Below, piece by piece: positions 38,146 to 48,395 of a stretch of DNA of 64,000 nucleotides. Made by a program: the position numbers and the translations under genes. The notes below the pieces were generated by a model. That model saw nothing but the letters and a program-made list of their open reading frames with translations. It made no database searches and was not told the origin of the DNA. The DNA is from an uncultured Ilumatobacter sp. (GTDB taxonomy: Bacteria > Actinomycetota > Acidimicrobiia > Acidimicrobiales > Ilumatobacteraceae), in contig CAJJBX010000018.1 in assembly GCA_905182555.1 (NCBI GenBank), forward strand, positions 62,001-126,000, written 5' to 3'. The number at the start of each line of letters is the position of its first letter. Positions within the stretch are counted from its first letter, which is position 1.

Positions 38146-39522
38146 TCAGCCCTTGCCGCGCCAGGGAATCAGCTTCGACTCGGCAAAGCGCATGACGACG
38201 TCCATGAGGACGCCGATGACTGCGATGACGATGATGCCCACGACCACCACATCGGTACGCAGGTTGTTGCGGGCGTCGAAGATCATTGAACCCAAGCCCG
38301 TCTCCGCGCCGACGAGTTCGGCGGCGACGAGGGTGCCCCAGCTCACTCCGAGCGCGACGCGAACCCCGGTGAACAGCTCGGGCAGTGCGTTCGGGAAAAT
38401 CACTCGGCACAACACCTGCGATTTCGACGCGCCGAGCGAATACGCGGCGCGGACTTTCGACAGCTTGACCGTTCGGGCGCCTGCTCGAGCCGCGATGACC
38501 ATGATCCACACGGAGGCGAAGATCAGAAGGTTGACGGCCGTTCCATCGCCGATGCCGAACCACACGATGAAGAGCGGCAGCAATGCGAGTGGCGGGATGG
38601 GGCGGAACAGCTCGACCGGGGCCTCGAAGATTCCGCGCAGCTTGCTGTTGAGACCCATCGCGAAGCCGATCGGGATTCCGATGATGCTGCCATAGAACAT
38701 GCCACGCACGACGCGCCACAGGCTGGTCGTGGTGTGCTCCCACAGCGTGACGTTTTTGAACCCGGTGGTACGAAGCCGATTGAACTGCGTCCATGTATCG
38801 CCGGGCGAAGGCATGGTTGCGGGCCCGACGAGTTGCGAGTGGTCGGCCGGATTACAGGTCTGGATGAACCCGAGGCGCCGGTTGGTCTCGGCTTCGCTGA
38901 ATTCGTAATCGGGCATGTCACTGAGACCGTTGGCCAGGAGATTCCGAAGCCCGTCTTGGGCATCGGGCACGTCTGCTTCAGTGCGTGGGGCCTGTTCGCA
39001 CGCGGCGAGGTAGTCGCGCTGCATCGGGTCGGTAAACGGAATGGAGATGCCGTTCTTTCCGTCGGCGAGCCGCGCTTCGTTGCGCAGCATCGAGTCGTCG
39101 GCCGAGGCCTGGAACTGCTGATCGACGTTGCCTTTGAAGGAGTCGTCGAATCCGAACGGTGTGGTGGCAAACCACCAGAACGCAATGAGCGCAACCACCG
39201 CGATGAGGCTGTAGAGGGGCAGGCTTCGAACCGCGCCCGCATCACCGAACGTGACGGTCTTCTTGGGGTTCGGGCCATCCTTCTTCTTGAAGAGACCGAA
39301 CAGGCCGCCCGTTCCGGTTTTCGAGTTCACGCCGTCATCGGTCGCGAGTTCGCTGGCTGGCATGCCGTCGGGGACCGAGTCGCCGTAGGTGTTGCGGACA
39401 TGGCGGATGCCATTCCACATCATCGGGCCAAATTGCTTGCGGAACTCGGCGATGCCCGTCACGCTCAGAGCAATGAGCGTCGTGCCGTGGCACGCCCAGT
39501 TGGGATCAAGCGCGCAGCGCAA
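38146..39522 (-). CDS. TauC/SsuC-like ABC permease with large extracytoplasmic insert
   Basis: Permease of the nitrate/sulfonate/taurine ABC family: five C-terminal helices and the EAA loop (RAAYSLGASKSQVLCRVIFPNALPELFTG), preceded by ELFRPIPPLALLPLFIVWFGIGD, a TauC hallmark. Unlike typical ~270-residue permeases it has an N-terminal extension: a first helix at about 100-122 (YSLIAVVALIAFWWFATTPFG) and then ~150 polar residues before the core. The first ~50 residues (to DGMPASE) are doubtful; Met at 39363 is a better start. No ATPase or binding protein gene is adjacent, so the transporter is incomplete here. Confidence 0.8.
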   Translation of the reverse strand: MRCALDPNWACHGTTLIALSVTGIAEFRKQFGPMMWNGIRHVRNTYGDSVPDGMPASELATDDGVNSKTGTGGLFGLFKKKDGPNPKKTVTFGDAGAVRSLPLYSLIAVVALIAFWWFATTPFGFDDSFKGNVDQQFQASADDSMLRNEARLADGKNGISIPFTDPMQRDYLAACEQAPRTEADVPDAQDGLRNLLANGLSDMPDYEFSEAETNRRLGFIQTCNPADHSQLVGPATMPSPGDTWTQFNRLRTTGFKNVTLWEHTTTSLWRVVRGMFYGSIIGIPIGFAMGLNSKLRGIFEAPVELFRPIPPLALLPLFIVWFGIGDGTAVNLLIFASVWIMVIAARAGARTVKLSKVRAAYSLGASKSQVLCRVIFPNALPELFTGVRVALGVSWGTLVAAELVGAETGLGSMIFDARNNLRTDVVVVGIIVIAVIGVLMDVVMRFAESKLIPWRGKG

Positions 39523-39973
39523 CGAGGTACTGTCCGCCGCCCTCTTGAATATCGCTGCTCAGGGTGAGACCGGGTTCGAGGCGGCTGATGCGGTCGATCA
39601 GCCACGCCGCCGTCGTGTCGGCGTCGGCAGCAGTCGGACAGCGGCAGAAAATTTCTCGCCCGCCCTTCGCTGCGAGTCGATCGACCGTTGGGATGATTGC
39701 AACCGGGTCGATCGTGAAGAGCTGCTCGTTCCATATAACGACTGCCTCGATGTTGCCCTTGCCGGTGTTGCAACCGCGATGGGCAAGGCGTTCGTGGAGG
39801 TCGGTCGAGCCCTTCGACTTTCCCTTGCCCTTCTTTTTCGCCTTCCGATCCGTCATCCGTGCATCGACGCTCGGCCCGCGATCGTCGTTGACCGACATAG
39901 CCGGATCGACCGAGTCGTCGCAGAGCCAGCAACGCCAATTGTCTTGCTGACCAATATCTTCGACGCGTGCCAT
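39506..39973 (-). CDS. HNH-like zinc-finger protein
   Basis: 155 residues from Met 39973. Contains a CxxC pair (WRCWLCDDSVDP) and LAHRGCNTGKGN, which resembles the HNH-nuclease core (CxxC ... H..CN..K). A Lys-rich stretch (KAKKKGKGKSKG) separates the two. The C-terminal half has a separate alpha/beta look (IFCRCPTAADADTTAAWLIDRI). A nuclease function is possible but unproven. Its stop overlaps the doubtful start of the TauC-like gene. Confidence 0.5.
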   Translation of the reverse strand: MARVEDIGQQDNWRCWLCDDSVDPAMSVNDDRGPSVDARMTDRKAKKKGKGKSKGSTDLHERLAHRGCNTGKGNIEAVVIWNEQLFTIDPVAIIPTVDRLAAKGGREIFCRCPTAADADTTAAWLIDRISRLEPGLTLSSDIQEGGGQYLVALRA

Positions 39974-39986
39974 GCTTGGAATGTAG

Positions 39987-41402
<1,416 letters not shown>

Positions 41403-42072
41403 TCACCCGTCGTCGTTGTTGACGGCAACGATTTCGTCTGGAGCGTCGATCAGCACGTTGTCGAGGTACGACGCGAGCGCCTGGTCGAGTGCGACGTCGG
41501 TGGCGCCAGCCTCTGAGAGGTACCAACGATGCTCAAGGAGTTGGTGGTATATCTGCGGCCTCCAGCTTGTTGAACATTGACTCGGGGACCTGCGCCATTA
41601 ATGGTTCGAATTGCTGGTCGAGCCATCGCACCGCAATGACGTTCTCGGGGAGCTGTCGGAACGTGGCACCGGTGACAGCCGAAGTAGCGGCCCGCTGCCG
41701 CTGGAGTTCGGCACCGAACGCGCGGATGTCGCTGAGGAGACGCCGGGCCTGATTCTCGGTGGTCTCGAGGCCGGTGAGGTTCTTGAGTCGAAGCCGGTGA
41801 TAACCATGTTCGACGACCCGAGGGGTGTACCGCATGTGCCCGGTACCTGGGTCGCCGTCGATGTCCATCTCCTCGACGTCGAACCCGAGTTCGTGCAGCC
41901 GTTGCAGTCGTTGCTCTATCCGGAAGGTGTCGCCGAGAACGAAGTCTGCTGGCTCGGTCAATTCGGCCCACAACCCGTTGTAGCGGTCCTCGATTTGTAT
42001 CGACACTTCCCACGGGTCGATGTCTGCGGCCAGTCGCTTGCCGGCTTCGCTGCGCAGGCAATCTTGCTCTAC
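41403..42072 (-). pseudogene. DUF4032 protein, N-terminally truncated and frameshifted
   Basis: Readable as EAGKRLAADIDPWEVSIQIEDR, YNGLWAELTEPADFVLGDT, RLHELGFDVEEMDI, RVVEHGYHRLRLKNLTGLETTENQARRLLSDI, then after one lost base at about 41545 HQLLEHRWYLSEAGATDVAL and SYLDNVLIDAPDEIVAVNNDDG. This is the C-terminal DUF4032 domain. The usual ~200-residue N-terminal kinase-like domain is missing: an in-frame stop at 42073-42075 closes the frame right where a plus-strand membrane-protein gene begins. The function of DUF4032 proteins is unknown. eno follows 100 bases downstream on the same strand. Confidence 0.68.
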
Positions 42073-42084
42073 CTACCTTTTGCC

Positions 42085-42414
42085 ATGCTCCAACGTTCGG
42101 CTCGGGCCGTCAACGTCAGGCGAAACCCGATCCTGCTGACCTATGCCGTCGGAGTGCTCCTGTTCGTCCACATCCAAGGATTGGCAGGACTGTCGACGCT
42201 GTCCGAGACGTCCGAGACGTCCGAGACGTCCGAGCCAGCGCAGGTTGCTCAACTTGTTGGCTATCTCGCCATTGGCGCCCTGCTGCAGTTGGTCGCAACC
42301 TTGTCTGCAGCAGAGGTAACTCGCTCGTTGAATAACGCCGCCGAGAACCTCGCAGCGGATCACAATGCACAGGTTGACAAGTACCGGAGCGTCGAGGTGC
42401 CGCCGCCGCAATGA
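42085..42414 (+). CDS. Small membrane protein with in-frame 9-bp repeat
   Basis: 109 residues from ATG 42085. Two hydrophobic helices (LTYAVGVLLFVHIQGLAGL and VGYLAIGALLQLVATLSAAEV) are separated by a Ser-Glu-Thr repeat. I know no family. The gene lies against the strand of its neighbours and ends ATGA-coupled to the next frame (42411). The pair looks like a small insertion between mazG and the DUF4032/eno genes. Confidence 0.45.
   Translation: MLQRSARAVNVRRNPILLTYAVGVLLFVHIQGLAGLSTLSETSETSETSEPAQVAQLVGYLAIGALLQLVATLSAAEVTRSLNNAAENLAADHNAQVDKYRSVEVPPPQ
42202..42234. repeat. 9-bp tandem repeat TCCGAGACG, 3.7 copies
   Basis: Codes for Ser-Glu-Thr repeats in the loop of the small membrane protein at 42085. 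Same 9-bp period as the array at 17126 but unrelated in sequence. Confidence 0.9.
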
Positions 42415-42784
42415 GTTCCGACACCGAATTCACCGACGGCGACTGATTCGCTGACGTCGTACCTCCGCCACTGCGATCGGACCCGCCCCCGTCGCTCATC
42501 TCCACGTGGTGGCTGAGAACCGCAATCCTGATGATGCTGCTCGGCGCCCTGGTGCTGACCATGTGGGTCGAATGCGCGGGCGAGGCGGACGACATCGGTT
42601 CGCACCTTGGGGTGATTGGACTCCATATTGTCATCGCTGGCTCGATCATGATCTGGAGCTTTGTCGCGATGTGTCACGCCAACAAGTTCGTGCCGGGGTG
42701 GTTTACCGGCTGCCGATGCTGATGTTCGCGTTGGCAATGTGGCAGGCGATCACCGTCTTTGACGAAGTCATCGATCTGCGATGA
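42411..42784 (+). pseudogene. Small membrane protein, in-frame stop and frameshift
   Basis: Starts ATG 42411 (overlapping the previous stop) MSSDTEFTDGD, then an in-frame TGA at 42444. The same frame continues as VVPPPLRSDPPPSLIST, ILMMLLGALVLTMWVECAG, HLGVIGLHIVIAGSIMIWSF and VAMCHANKFVPGWF. At about 42700 the frame shifts to YRLPMLMFALAMWQAITVFDEVIDLR and ends at 42784. If repaired it is a ~120-residue protein with three helices. Unknown family. Confidence 0.45.
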
Positions 42785-42888
42785 CGACGCTGGAAGGCCG
42801 AGTGGGACCACTCGCTCGAAGATCTTGTCCGTCAGCCAGAATCTGGGCCGGAAGGGCCACCTGACACTCGACTTCTTGGGAACTGATT

Positions 42889-44340
42889 TCAGCTCGCGTT
42901 GCGCTTGACTTCGTCCCAAAGCGCATCCAGCGCGATGAGGTCGGCGGTCTTGAGGTCGATAGATCTCGAAGCGGCTAAGGCTTCGACGCCTTCGAACCGC
43001 GCCCGGAACTTGTCGCTTGCGGCACGAAGTGCCAGTTCGGCGTCGATTTTGAGGTGCCGTGCCACGTTGACAACGGCGAACAGCAGATCACCCAGTTCGA
43101 GTTCTGTGGCTGCGGCGTCGGTCTCAGTCATTGCTTCGGCGAGCTCGGCGGTCTCTTCGGCGATTTTCGGGAACGCTCCAGCGACGTCAGGCCAGTCAAA
43201 CCCGACCTTGGAGGCCTTTCGACCGACCTTCTGTGCGTACGCGAGCGATGGTAGCGAGCGTGGAATGCCTTCGAAGATCGACGTTCGGCCCTTCTCGGCT
43301 TTCTTGATCTCGTCCCAGTTCTCAAGCACCGTCCCGGTGTCGTCGGCAATGATGTCACCGAACACGTGCGGGTGGCGTCGGACGAGCTTGTCGTGAATCC
43401 CCTGCGTCACGTCAGCGATCGTGAAGCGGCCTTCCTGCTCGGCGATCGTGGCATGAAACTCGATCTGAAAAAGCAGGTCGCCGAGTTCTTCGATCAGGTC
43501 GTCGTCACTTGACGGCTCGTCCGGGTCGAGCGCCTGCAGTGCATCGACGACCTCATAGGTTTCTTCAAGCAGGAACGGAATGAGCGTCTCGTGTGTTTGT
43601 TCGATGTCCCACGGACACTGCTCGCGCAACATACGGGTGAGCTCGTGGAATCGGACGTAGCCCTGGCCGACCGGAGCGGCCAACTGCGGTATGTAGATCG
43701 ATGTGAGGTGGTCCGCTTCGATCGTCTGATCGAGTTGGGCCCAGGTCGTTTCCACAATGAGTTCAGCATCGGTGCCGAGCGCATGCAGCATCGTGACGGG
43801 TTCGTCGCCCTGAGCGTCTTCGACGGCCAGTTTGATCTCGTTGAGTACCCAATTGGCGTGTGTGTGAGCGACAAGCATTGGCCCACGTTCGCCGGCAGCA
43901 GCAGTGGCGAAATCGTGGCCGTCGACAAGGCGCACGCCCTTTTCAACTGGGTCGATACCGAGTCGCGCCCACGCCACGTCGAGGAACGACATGGCAGGAA
44001 GAACGTCGAGTTCGATCATTCCGTCGGCGGCTCGTTGGCGTAGGTAGCGGACAGTGCGCTCGAGGACGAGTGGCGAACCTGGAACGGCGTAGAGGACTTC
44101 GCCATGCTCGGTAGCTGCAGCTGTCAGCCGGTGAGCGATTTCGATGTAGACGTCGTCGAACGTGTCGGCGCTCTCATACAGATCGTCGTGTGTGACGGCG
44201 TCGGGTACAAGGTGGGCCGACGGATGGATCGATGTGCGGAGGTGGCGGTGTTTAATCCGCTCGATGGTTGCGAGCGTCTCGGTGGTGACGTGATTGACGC
44301 CTCCAGGCCCGAGACCAACGACGACGATGCGACCGGGCAT
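42889..44340 (-). CDS. mazG: Nucleoside triphosphate pyrophosphohydrolase with methylase-like N-domain
   Basis: 483 residues. The N-terminal ~225 residues resemble the tetrapyrrole (corrin/porphyrin) methylase fold (IVVVGLGPGGVNHV, VPGSPLVLERTVRYL), as in Bacillus YabN. The C-terminal part has two MazG domains: REQCPWDIEQTHETLIPFLLEE-type start, EETYEVVDAL with EELGDLLFQIEFHA, and a second EETAELAEAM with ELGDLLFAVVNVAR. Hydrolyses (d)NTPs to monophosphates, house-cleaning role. Intact; upstream gene is the SurA-like lipoprotein. Confidence 0.9.
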   Translation of the reverse strand: MPGRIVVVGLGPGGVNHVTTETLATIERIKHRHLRTSIHPSAHLVPDAVTHDDLYESADTFDDVYIEIAHRLTAAATEHGEVLYAVPGSPLVLERTVRYLRQRAADGMIELDVLPAMSFLDVAWARLGIDPVEKGVRLVDGHDFATAAAGERGPMLVAHTHANWVLNEIKLAVEDAQGDEPVTMLHALGTDAELIVETTWAQLDQTIEADHLTSIYIPQLAAPVGQGYVRFHELTRMLREQCPWDIEQTHETLIPFLLEETYEVVDALQALDPDEPSSDDDLIEELGDLLFQIEFHATIAEQEGRFTIADVTQGIHDKLVRRHPHVFGDIIADDTGTVLENWDEIKKAEKGRTSIFEGIPRSLPSLAYAQKVGRKASKVGFDWPDVAGAFPKIAEETAELAEAMTETDAAATELELGDLLFAVVNVARHLKIDAELALRAASDKFRARFEGVEALAASRSIDLKTADLIALDALWDEVKRNAS

Positions 44341-44363
44341 GTGTAAATTTCGATTCGCCAGGC

Positions 44364-44864
44364 TCAGCCCAGCGCAACGACGGCGTTGGTTGCGCTGTCG
44401 AAGGTTCCAATCCGAGGATCGATGTAGACGTCGGCGGCGTTGATTGCATCGAGTTGTGCCTGAGCGCCATTCGGTAGGGCGCTGGCGATCGTCAGGTGGG
44501 CCTGTGCGTCGACCAGTAGATCTTGGACTCCGTCAGGGGCTTCGAGGAATGTCGGCAAGCTGCCAGCAAGGCCCTGCGTGGCGGCATCGCGATCGGCATC
44601 GGTGATTTCGATGCTCTGCTCGCCGAAGTAGTCGTTGAGTGCGCCGGCGATGACCAAAGTGCTCGTGACGGATCGGATGGTGTCGAGGTCGTTCGCCGAT
44701 TCTTCGGGGATGCCAATGGCGTTGATGATTCCGCTGAGATCTTCGTGGGAGTACTCGACGTCGTTGATGCGAGCGGCAACGTTATTGTCGGTGAACGTGG
44801 TGCAGCCTGCGGTGAGCGAGGCGGCAGCCAGCGGGAGCAGGATCGTCAATAGTCGGTGCTTCAC
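44364..44864 (-). CDS. SurA-N-like lipoprotein
   Basis: 166 residues from GTG 44864. Signal peptide KHRLLTILLPLAAASLTAGC with lipobox LTAGC, so a membrane-anchored lipoprotein. The mature part (ARINDVEYSHEDLSGII, then helices) resembles the SurA/PpiC N-terminal chaperone domain, without a parvulin domain, and ends VYIDPRIGTFDSATNAVVALG, a C-terminus seen in actinobacterial proteins of this type beside mazG and mfd. Probably helps fold exported proteins. The longer frame to 44885 starts inside a REP-like element and is rejected. Confidence 0.72.
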   Translation of the reverse strand: MKHRLLTILLPLAAASLTAGCTTFTDNNVAARINDVEYSHEDLSGIINAIGIPEESANDLDTIRSVTSTLVIAGALNDYFGEQSIEITDADRDAATQGLAGSLPTFLEAPDGVQDLLVDAQAHLTIASALPNGAQAQLDAINAADVYIDPRIGTFDSATNAVVALG

Positions 44865-44877
44865 CGGGATGACGATA

Positions 44878-44914
44878 GCGGTCACACTGTGTCAGGCACA
44901 GTGTGACCGGTCAC
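44878..44914. repeat. REP-like palindrome, family B copy 2
   Basis: 37 nt identical to copy 1. Stem 44880-44891/44897-44908, loop TCAGG. It supplies the last seven sense codons and the stop codon of mfd (44892-44894 on the minus strand). Confidence 0.9.
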
Positions 44915-47900
44915 GCCTGGGTTGGGGGATGGCCTCTTCGACCAGCTCGCGAAGGAACTTGACAAGGTACGCCGATGGTTCGGCTTTGGTGCCGTCAGGG
45001 TTCCGCCTGGGCAGTGGCACGACCAATTGGCCGAGATCCTCTTTGTACTTGGCGCCCTTGGAGAGTCGACGGAGCCGCATTGTTTCGCTCAGCTTGAGTT
45101 CGATTGGTGCGAGCTTGGCATCGTTCGTAGAGATCTGGATGTCGCGTAGGCCGAGGCGGTGGCACTGTGCTCGCAGATAGCCAACCTGCAGCAGGGCTTC
45201 GGCTGGCTCGGGCAGCGGACCGTAACGATCTTCCCATTCAGCGCGGATGTCGTCGACCTGGGCATCGGTCTGCACGCCGGCGAGACGTCGGTAGGCCTCG
45301 AGCCGGAGCTCTTCCTTGGCCACGTAGTCGGTTGGAAGGAACGAGTCGGTCGGCACGTCGAGCTTGATTTCGGCTGGAGCCTTCTTTGCTGGCTCGCCCT
45401 TCATTTCACTGACCGCTTCGGTGACCATCTGGCAGTACAGGTCGTAGCCGACGGCTGCGATATGGCCAGACTGAGACTCGCCGAGCAGGCTGCCCGCGCC
45501 TCGAATTTCGAGGTCGCGCATAGCGATTTTGAAGCCTGATCCGAGCTCGGTTGATTCACCGATCGTCCGCAGCCGCTCGTACGCCTCTTCGGTCAGCACT
45601 TTGTCGGGCGGATAGAAGAGGTAGGCGTATGCCCGCTGGCCAGATCGGCCGACGCGTCCGCGCAGCTGATGCATTTGGCCGAGGCCGAGCAGGTCGGACC
45701 GCTCGACGACGAGCGTGTTGACGGACGGCATGTCGATGCCCGACTCGATGATGGTGGTGCACACAAGGACGTCATAGTGGCCGTCCCAGAAGTCTTGGAC
45801 AACGGTTTCGAGGGTGCTCTCGTCCATCTGGCCATGAGCCACGGCGATGCGCGCGTCCGGAACGAGCTGGCGCAGCCTGGCTGCCGCCGTGTCGATTGAA
45901 CGCACTCGGTTGTGGACCCAGAAGACTTGGCCTTCGCGAAGGAGTTCACGGCGGATCGCCTCGACGGCGACCCGTTCTTCGTATTCGCCAACGAAGGTCA
46001 GGATGGGCTGGCGTTCCGCCGGCGGGGTCTGCAGCAGCGACAGGTCCCGGATACCGACGAGAGACATTTCAAGGGTGCGCGGAATTGGCGTTGCCGAGAG
46101 CGTGAGGACGTCGACGTTTGTCTTCATCCTTTTCATCTTCTCTTTGTGCTGCACGCCGAAGCGTTGCTCTTCGTCGACGACGAGGAGGCCGAGGTCTTTG
46201 AAATTGATGTCCGCCGCAAGCAGTCGGTGGGTGCCGATGATGCAGTCGACCTCACCAGATTTCACCTGAGCGATGACCTTCTTGGCCTGCGCTGCAGTCA
46301 AGAATCTCGACAGCACTTCGACCCGAATCGGGTAGCCGGCGAAGCGGTCGGCGAACGTATTGCCGTGCTGCGTTGCAAGCAAGGTGGTCGGTGCGAGCAC
46401 AGCGACTTGTTTGCCGTCTTGGATTGCTTTGAATGCAGCGCGGATTGCAACCTCTGTCTTGCCAAAACCAACGTCGCCACACACCAGACGGTCCATTGGA
46501 TGCGTGCGCTCCATGTCGGCCTTGATCTCGGCGATTGCGGTGCGCTGATCAGGCGTCTCGACGAACGGAAACGCCTCTTCCATCTCGTGCTGCCACGGCG
46601 TGTCTTGAGCAAAAGCATGGCCCACTGCGGTAATTCGCTGCTGGTACAACAGGACCAACTCTTGCGCGATTTGACGAACCTCCGACTTGACGCGGCTCTT
46701 CGCTTTGGCGAAGTCGGACCCGCCGAGCTTGTGCATAGCAGGCGCTTCGCCACCGACGTACTGGCGGAGCGCGTCGATCTGGTCAGACGGTACGTAGAGC
46801 TTGTCGCCGCCCTTGTACGAGATGAGCAGGTAGTCGCGCTCGACGCCGCCGATGGCCCGTTTGACCATGCCCTCATATTGTCCGACGCCGTGCTGGTGGT
46901 GCACCACGTAGTTGCCGGCTTTGAGGTCTTGGAAGGTGGTGGTGCCTTCGCGCTTTGGCTGGCGGCGTGCCTTGCGGTGGGCGCGGCGTCGGCCGGTCAA
47001 GTCGCTTTCGGCAACGATGCTGACCTTCGCGTTGGGCAGGGTGGCGCCTCGATGAATCGGTGCGACCACGATGTGGCCGCCCGGGCTCAGATTGAGCATG
47101 TCGCCGCTCTGTGCCATTGCGGCGGTGAGCTTGCGGATCGGGAAATCGAGCCCCTGGTCAAGGAGGAGCGAGTGCAGGCGGTCAGCTGACCCGGTGCCGT
47201 CGGCAGCGACCACCACTCGGAATCCGTTGCTAATGAGCTGTGTCAGCCGGTCGGTGAGCCCAGAGCCGTCGCCGGCAACCGGCCCCCAGCCTGAGGCTTC
47301 GACAACGGGGGTGCTGGGCGACTCGGGCGTCGAATCGATCGACCAGAAAGAGTTCGTGCCGCTGGCCGGGTCGGCAGCAAGGAGTGCATCGGGGTCGGCG
47401 TGCAGCCGCGGGAACGACTTGTCGGGATCTCGAGCCCAGGTGCTGGCAAGGGTTCGTGCCAGGTCGTCCTCTTCTGCGATCAAGTCGAGTGCGCGGTCGC
47501 GCATCCGGCGCGGCTCGACGAGCAGCACCTTGGCGTTCGCCGGTAACACGTCGGTGATCAAACGGTCGTCATCGACGAGCCAGGGGAGCCAACTCTCCAT
47601 GCCGTCGAAGTGCGCGCCTTCGGCGAGGCGCTCCCACTGCTCGCGGCCCCAGGGCTCCTTCGCCACCAGTTGGGCAGCACGAGCGCGGACGTCGTTGGTC
47701 GGCATCAGCTCGCGAGCCGGGAAGATCGTGACGCTGTCCAGATCGTCGGTCGAACGCTGATCGTTCACGCCGAAACGCGTGAGCCGCTCGACCTCGTCGC
47801 CCCACAGGTCGATGCGAATTGGGGCGTCGGCCGTCGCGGGGTAGACGTCGAAAATTGCTCCGCGTCGGGCGAACTCTCCGCGATGCTCGACCAGTTCTTC

Positions 47901-48395
47901 TCGGCGGTAACCGAATTCGACGAGTTGAGCAGCGAGGCGATCGGGGTCGACGTCGATCCCGGGCCGAATGATGATTGGTTCGACCGTGGTCGATCCCGGG
48001 CCGAGCTTCTGCAACAGCGCGCGCACGCCAGCGACGATGATCTTGGGCGCGCGATCTTCGTTGCCGAGGCGCCAGAGGACCTTGAGGCGTTGTCCCATGG
48101 TCTCGACGCTCGGGCTGACGCGTTCGAACGGGAGCGTCTCCCAGCCGGGGAACAGCGCAACGTCGTCCTCGGGGACAAACTGCATGAGGTCGTCGGCAAG
48201 TTGGGCGGCCATTGTGCCGGTCGGGCAAGCAACGACGAGGGGTCGGCGGTTCGACAGGTTGGCGAGCGCCGCAATAGCGATGGGTCGAGCGACTTCGACG
48301 ACGGCGAGGCGCGCATCGGGCTCGCCGAGTGCGCGGGTGAGGCCGGGCTCGCTCCGCAGTAGGCCGGGCAGTGATTCGAGGGGGGCGGTCGTCAT
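44892..48395 (-). CDS. mfd: Transcription-repair coupling factor
   Basis: 1167-residue DNA translocase that removes stalled RNA polymerase and recruits UvrA. N-terminal UvrB-like module, RNA-polymerase-interacting CarD-like domain (KAGNYVVHHQHGVGQYEG), RecG-like motor with Walker A (VCGDVGFGKTEVAIR), DExQ-like VVDEEQRFGVQHKEK, TPIPRTLEMS, RGRVGRSGQRAYAY, and the C-terminal TRCF domain (PTDSFLPTDYVAKEELRLEAYRRLA). The last residues DRSHCA and the stop are encoded by a family B palindrome. Overlaps pth by 4 bases (48392-48395). Intact. Confidence 0.96.
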   Translation of the reverse strand: MTTAPLESLPGLLRSEPGLTRALGEPDARLAVVEVARPIAIAALANLSNRRPLVVACPTGTMAAQLADDLMQFVPEDDVALFPGWETLPFERVSPSVETMGQRLKVLWRLGNEDRAPKIIVAGVRALLQKLGPGSTTVEPIIIRPGIDVDPDRLAAQLVEFGYRREELVEHRGEFARRGAIFDVYPATADAPIRIDLWGDEVERLTRFGVNDQRSTDDLDSVTIFPARELMPTNDVRARAAQLVAKEPWGREQWERLAEGAHFDGMESWLPWLVDDDRLITDVLPANAKVLLVEPRRMRDRALDLIAEEDDLARTLASTWARDPDKSFPRLHADPDALLAADPASGTNSFWSIDSTPESPSTPVVEASGWGPVAGDGSGLTDRLTQLISNGFRVVVAADGTGSADRLHSLLLDQGLDFPIRKLTAAMAQSGDMLNLSPGGHIVVAPIHRGATLPNAKVSIVAESDLTGRRRAHRKARRQPKREGTTTFQDLKAGNYVVHHQHGVGQYEGMVKRAIGGVERDYLLISYKGGDKLYVPSDQIDALRQYVGGEAPAMHKLGGSDFAKAKSRVKSEVRQIAQELVLLYQQRITAVGHAFAQDTPWQHEMEEAFPFVETPDQRTAIAEIKADMERTHPMDRLVCGDVGFGKTEVAIRAAFKAIQDGKQVAVLAPTTLLATQHGNTFADRFAGYPIRVEVLSRFLTAAQAKKVIAQVKSGEVDCIIGTHRLLAADINFKDLGLLVVDEEQRFGVQHKEKMKRMKTNVDVLTLSATPIPRTLEMSLVGIRDLSLLQTPPAERQPILTFVGEYEERVAVEAIRRELLREGQVFWVHNRVRSIDTAAARLRQLVPDARIAVAHGQMDESTLETVVQDFWDGHYDVLVCTTIIESGIDMPSVNTLVVERSDLLGLGQMHQLRGRVGRSGQRAYAYLFYPPDKVLTEEAYERLRTIGESTELGSGFKIAMRDLEIRGAGSLLGESQSGHIAAVGYDLYCQMVTEAVSEMKGEPAKKAPAEIKLDVPTDSFLPTDYVAKEELRLEAYRRLAGVQTDAQVDDIRAEWEDRYGPLPEPAEALLQVGYLRAQCHRLGLRDIQISTNDAKLAPIELKLSETMRLRRLSKGAKYKEDLGQLVVPLPRRNPDGTKAEPSAYLVKFLRELVEEAIPQPRRDRSHCA

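Noticed and set aside
45912-47189. 425-codon plus-strand open frame opposite mfd
   Set aside because: Shadow of mfd; amino acid composition is typical of antisense frames in GC-rich DNA.
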